Shown: positions 14,012 to 15,063 of the stretch, piece after piece
How positions within the stretch are numbered: the stretch's first letter is position 1
How the letters are laid out: each line of letters starts with the position of its first letter
Source: J089 sp964549745
GTDB taxonomy: Bacteria > Fidelibacterota > Marinisomatia > Marinisomatales > J089
Reading direction: 5' to 3'
NCBI GenBank assembly: GCA_964549745.1
Contig: CAZJWP010000051.1
Coordinates: 1-15,063, forward strand
DNA: 15,063 bases
Notes under the pieces: generated by a model
What the model was told of the DNA's origin: nothing
What the model saw: the letters and a program-made list of their open reading frames with translations, nothing else
The model's database searches: none
Translations under genes and position numbers: made by a program

Positions 14012-15063
14012 GTGACTATCCCATCCTTCTGATTAGCGCCGGTTTTCATCAATATTTGAGGATAGGAAATATCAAGCTGTTGTGCTGTTTTTCTTTTGTT
14101 ATAACCATTTTGTTTTAGAGCGTATTGAATAAATTCGTTTTCGAAACGCGCATTTGCTTCTTTCCAATTATAATTAAGAAATCCATCTACATAGTTTGCG
14201 ATTGGACTGTCTTTAAGTATTGTGTCCCAATTTCTATTATTCATGAGACCCAATTTTTTTCTTAATCCATGCAATGTCCGTGTAGTGATTTCTAATTGTG
14301 TACTTAGATCAAGCAGTTTGGAAATTCGACCTAAATGAATTGCAAGCAGGGTTTGTTGAAATAAGACTCTATTCGCAGAGAGACTTTTCTCTTTTAGATC
14401 ATCAAAGATGTGAGATCTGCGGGCATTTACACCGGAATGCGTTTTAAAATATTCTAATGTTTCTGCCATTGCTTTTTGGCGAGTAGCGTCGAGCGGGAGT
14501 CCTGCCTTCAAGTCCTCCAGAACACAGTTGTAACTCTTCTCAAAATATTCCGCACTTCTCTTTGTCTCGGCTACACTTTGATATAATTTTGCCAAATATC
14601 GGTAATCCTCCAAAAGGAGATCGCGCATATCATTTGGTTCCGTAATAGCCAGCGAATTTTTGAAACAGCTGATCGCCTCATGATATCGTTTTTCTTCACG
14701 GGCTACGGCACCCATATTTTGCAGCACCAAAGCGTTCTGAAAAGGGAAAGAGGGATTTATAGATAGACTTTTCAAAAGAGTCCAGGCTTCTTTTAATCTT
14801 CCTTCCAATAACATTTGATAGCCAAGATCATTACGTACTTCCATTACAAAATCACTTCGATTTTCTTCCAAAGCAATTTTTTCAGCTTTTGCGAACAATT
14901 CACGTGATTTCAAATAGTGTTTTTGGAATAGATAGACATGGGCCAAATGACGCTGTACACGTGCCAGACGGAAGTAGTTTTCAGTATTTGAGTAATATTC
15001 AATAGCAGCTTCAAATTCCTTGATCGCCTCCCGCCATAAAGGTCCATACTTTTTTAACTGTGC
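14008..15063 (-). CDS. TPR protein with C-terminal Fis-type helix-turn-helix, 5' end beyond the window
   Basis: The frame is open to the window edge with no stop, so the visible 351 residues are only the C-terminal part and the true start lies outside. The N-terminal two thirds are tetratricopeptide-like helical pairs; the clearest is NMGAVAREEKRYHEAISCF, and AHVYLFQKHYLKSRELFAKA and YRYLAKLYQSVAETKRSAEYF are others. TPRs bind peptides or proteins. The C-terminal 60 or so residues (WKEANARFENEFIQYALKQ, then NKRKTAQQLDIS) match the Fis-family DNA-binding end of NtrC-like activators, including the preceding amphipathic helix. No AAA+ sigma-54 ATPase domain is visible, although one or a kinase could lie further upstream. 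It is probably a transcriptional regulator controlled through TPR contacts, perhaps by the adjacent receiver. Confidence 0.82.
   Translation of the reverse strand, partial: AQLKKYGPLWREAIKEFEAAIEYYSNTENYFRLARVQRHLAHVYLFQKHYLKSRELFAKAEKIALEENRSDFVMEVRNDLGYQMLLEGRLKEAWTLLKSLSINPSFPFQNALVLQNMGAVAREEKRYHEAISCFKNSLAITEPNDMRDLLLEDYRYLAKLYQSVAETKRSAEYFEKSYNCVLEDLKAGLPLDATRQKAMAETLEYFKTHSGVNARRSHIFDDLKEKSLSANRVLFQQTLLAIHLGRISKLLDLSTQLEITTRTLHGLRKKLGLMNNRNWDTILKDSPIANYVDGFLNYNWKEANARFENEFIQYALKQNGYNKRKTAQQLDISYPQILMKTGANQKDGIVT

Noticed and set aside
14944..14946. TTG at 14946 (minus strand) as the start of the TPR-HTH protein
   Set aside because: The same frame stays open to the window edge and continues to read as TPR-like helices, so the gene begins outside the window.

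Overview
The window looks like a scaffold from a draft or metagenome-assembled genome of a diderm (Gram-negative-type) bacterium. A 100-N gap sits inside one gene. The best guess is a member of the FCB superphylum outside Bacteroidota proper (for example Neomarinimicrobiota, Calditrichota or a KSB1-like lineage). The clues are an S46 peptidase, which needs a periplasm, and a secreted M1 peptidase ending in a YPNPFN-type sorting/FlgD-like domain. Clear Shine-Dalgarno sequences (AAGGAGG before groEL, AAGGAG before dut) and a HrcA/CIRCE-controlled groESL also fit, because true Bacteroidota often lack strong SDs. The phylum call is inference; no rRNA gene is present.

Layout. Positions 1-482 are apparently non-coding and hold two inverted repeats. 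Positions 483-6408 carry three co-directional genes for exported proteins: an S46 dipeptidyl-peptidase-like serine protease (interrupted by the gap), an M1-family metallo-aminopeptidase with a C-terminal sorting-type domain, and a putative lipoprotein built from at least 18 unbroken 24-residue YwqK/MORN_2-like repeats. Positions 6474-6911 encode dUTPase. Positions 7022-9131 form the heat-shock unit: CIRCE operator, promoter, groES, groEL and a strong intrinsic terminator.

Positions 9179-13619 form one very compact run of eight genes with overlaps or gaps of at most 8 bp: folB, folK, a deoxynucleoside kinase, a 58-residue membrane microprotein, a DoxX-like membrane protein, a medium-chain dehydrogenase, an exported beta-rich protein of unknown function, and rsmE. 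A TTGACA promoter lies just after the groEL terminator, so folB may be read from a nearly leaderless transcript.

Positions 13616-15063 are on the minus strand: a stand-alone CheY-like receiver and, upstream of it with a 4-bp ATGA overlap, a TPR protein ending in a Fis-type helix-turn-helix. That second gene runs off the window edge.

How the genes work together. The first two proteins suggest breakdown of extracellular or periplasmic peptides. dUTPase and the deoxynucleoside kinase handle deoxynucleotides, and FolB and FolK catalyse consecutive folate steps. The receiver and TPR-HTH pair looks like a two-piece signalling module. No CRISPR array, tRNA, rRNA, insertion sequence or phage gene was recognised. 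The best candidates for something undescribed are the strictly periodic repeat protein, the split receiver/TPR-Fis pair and the small membrane protein in the folate operon.
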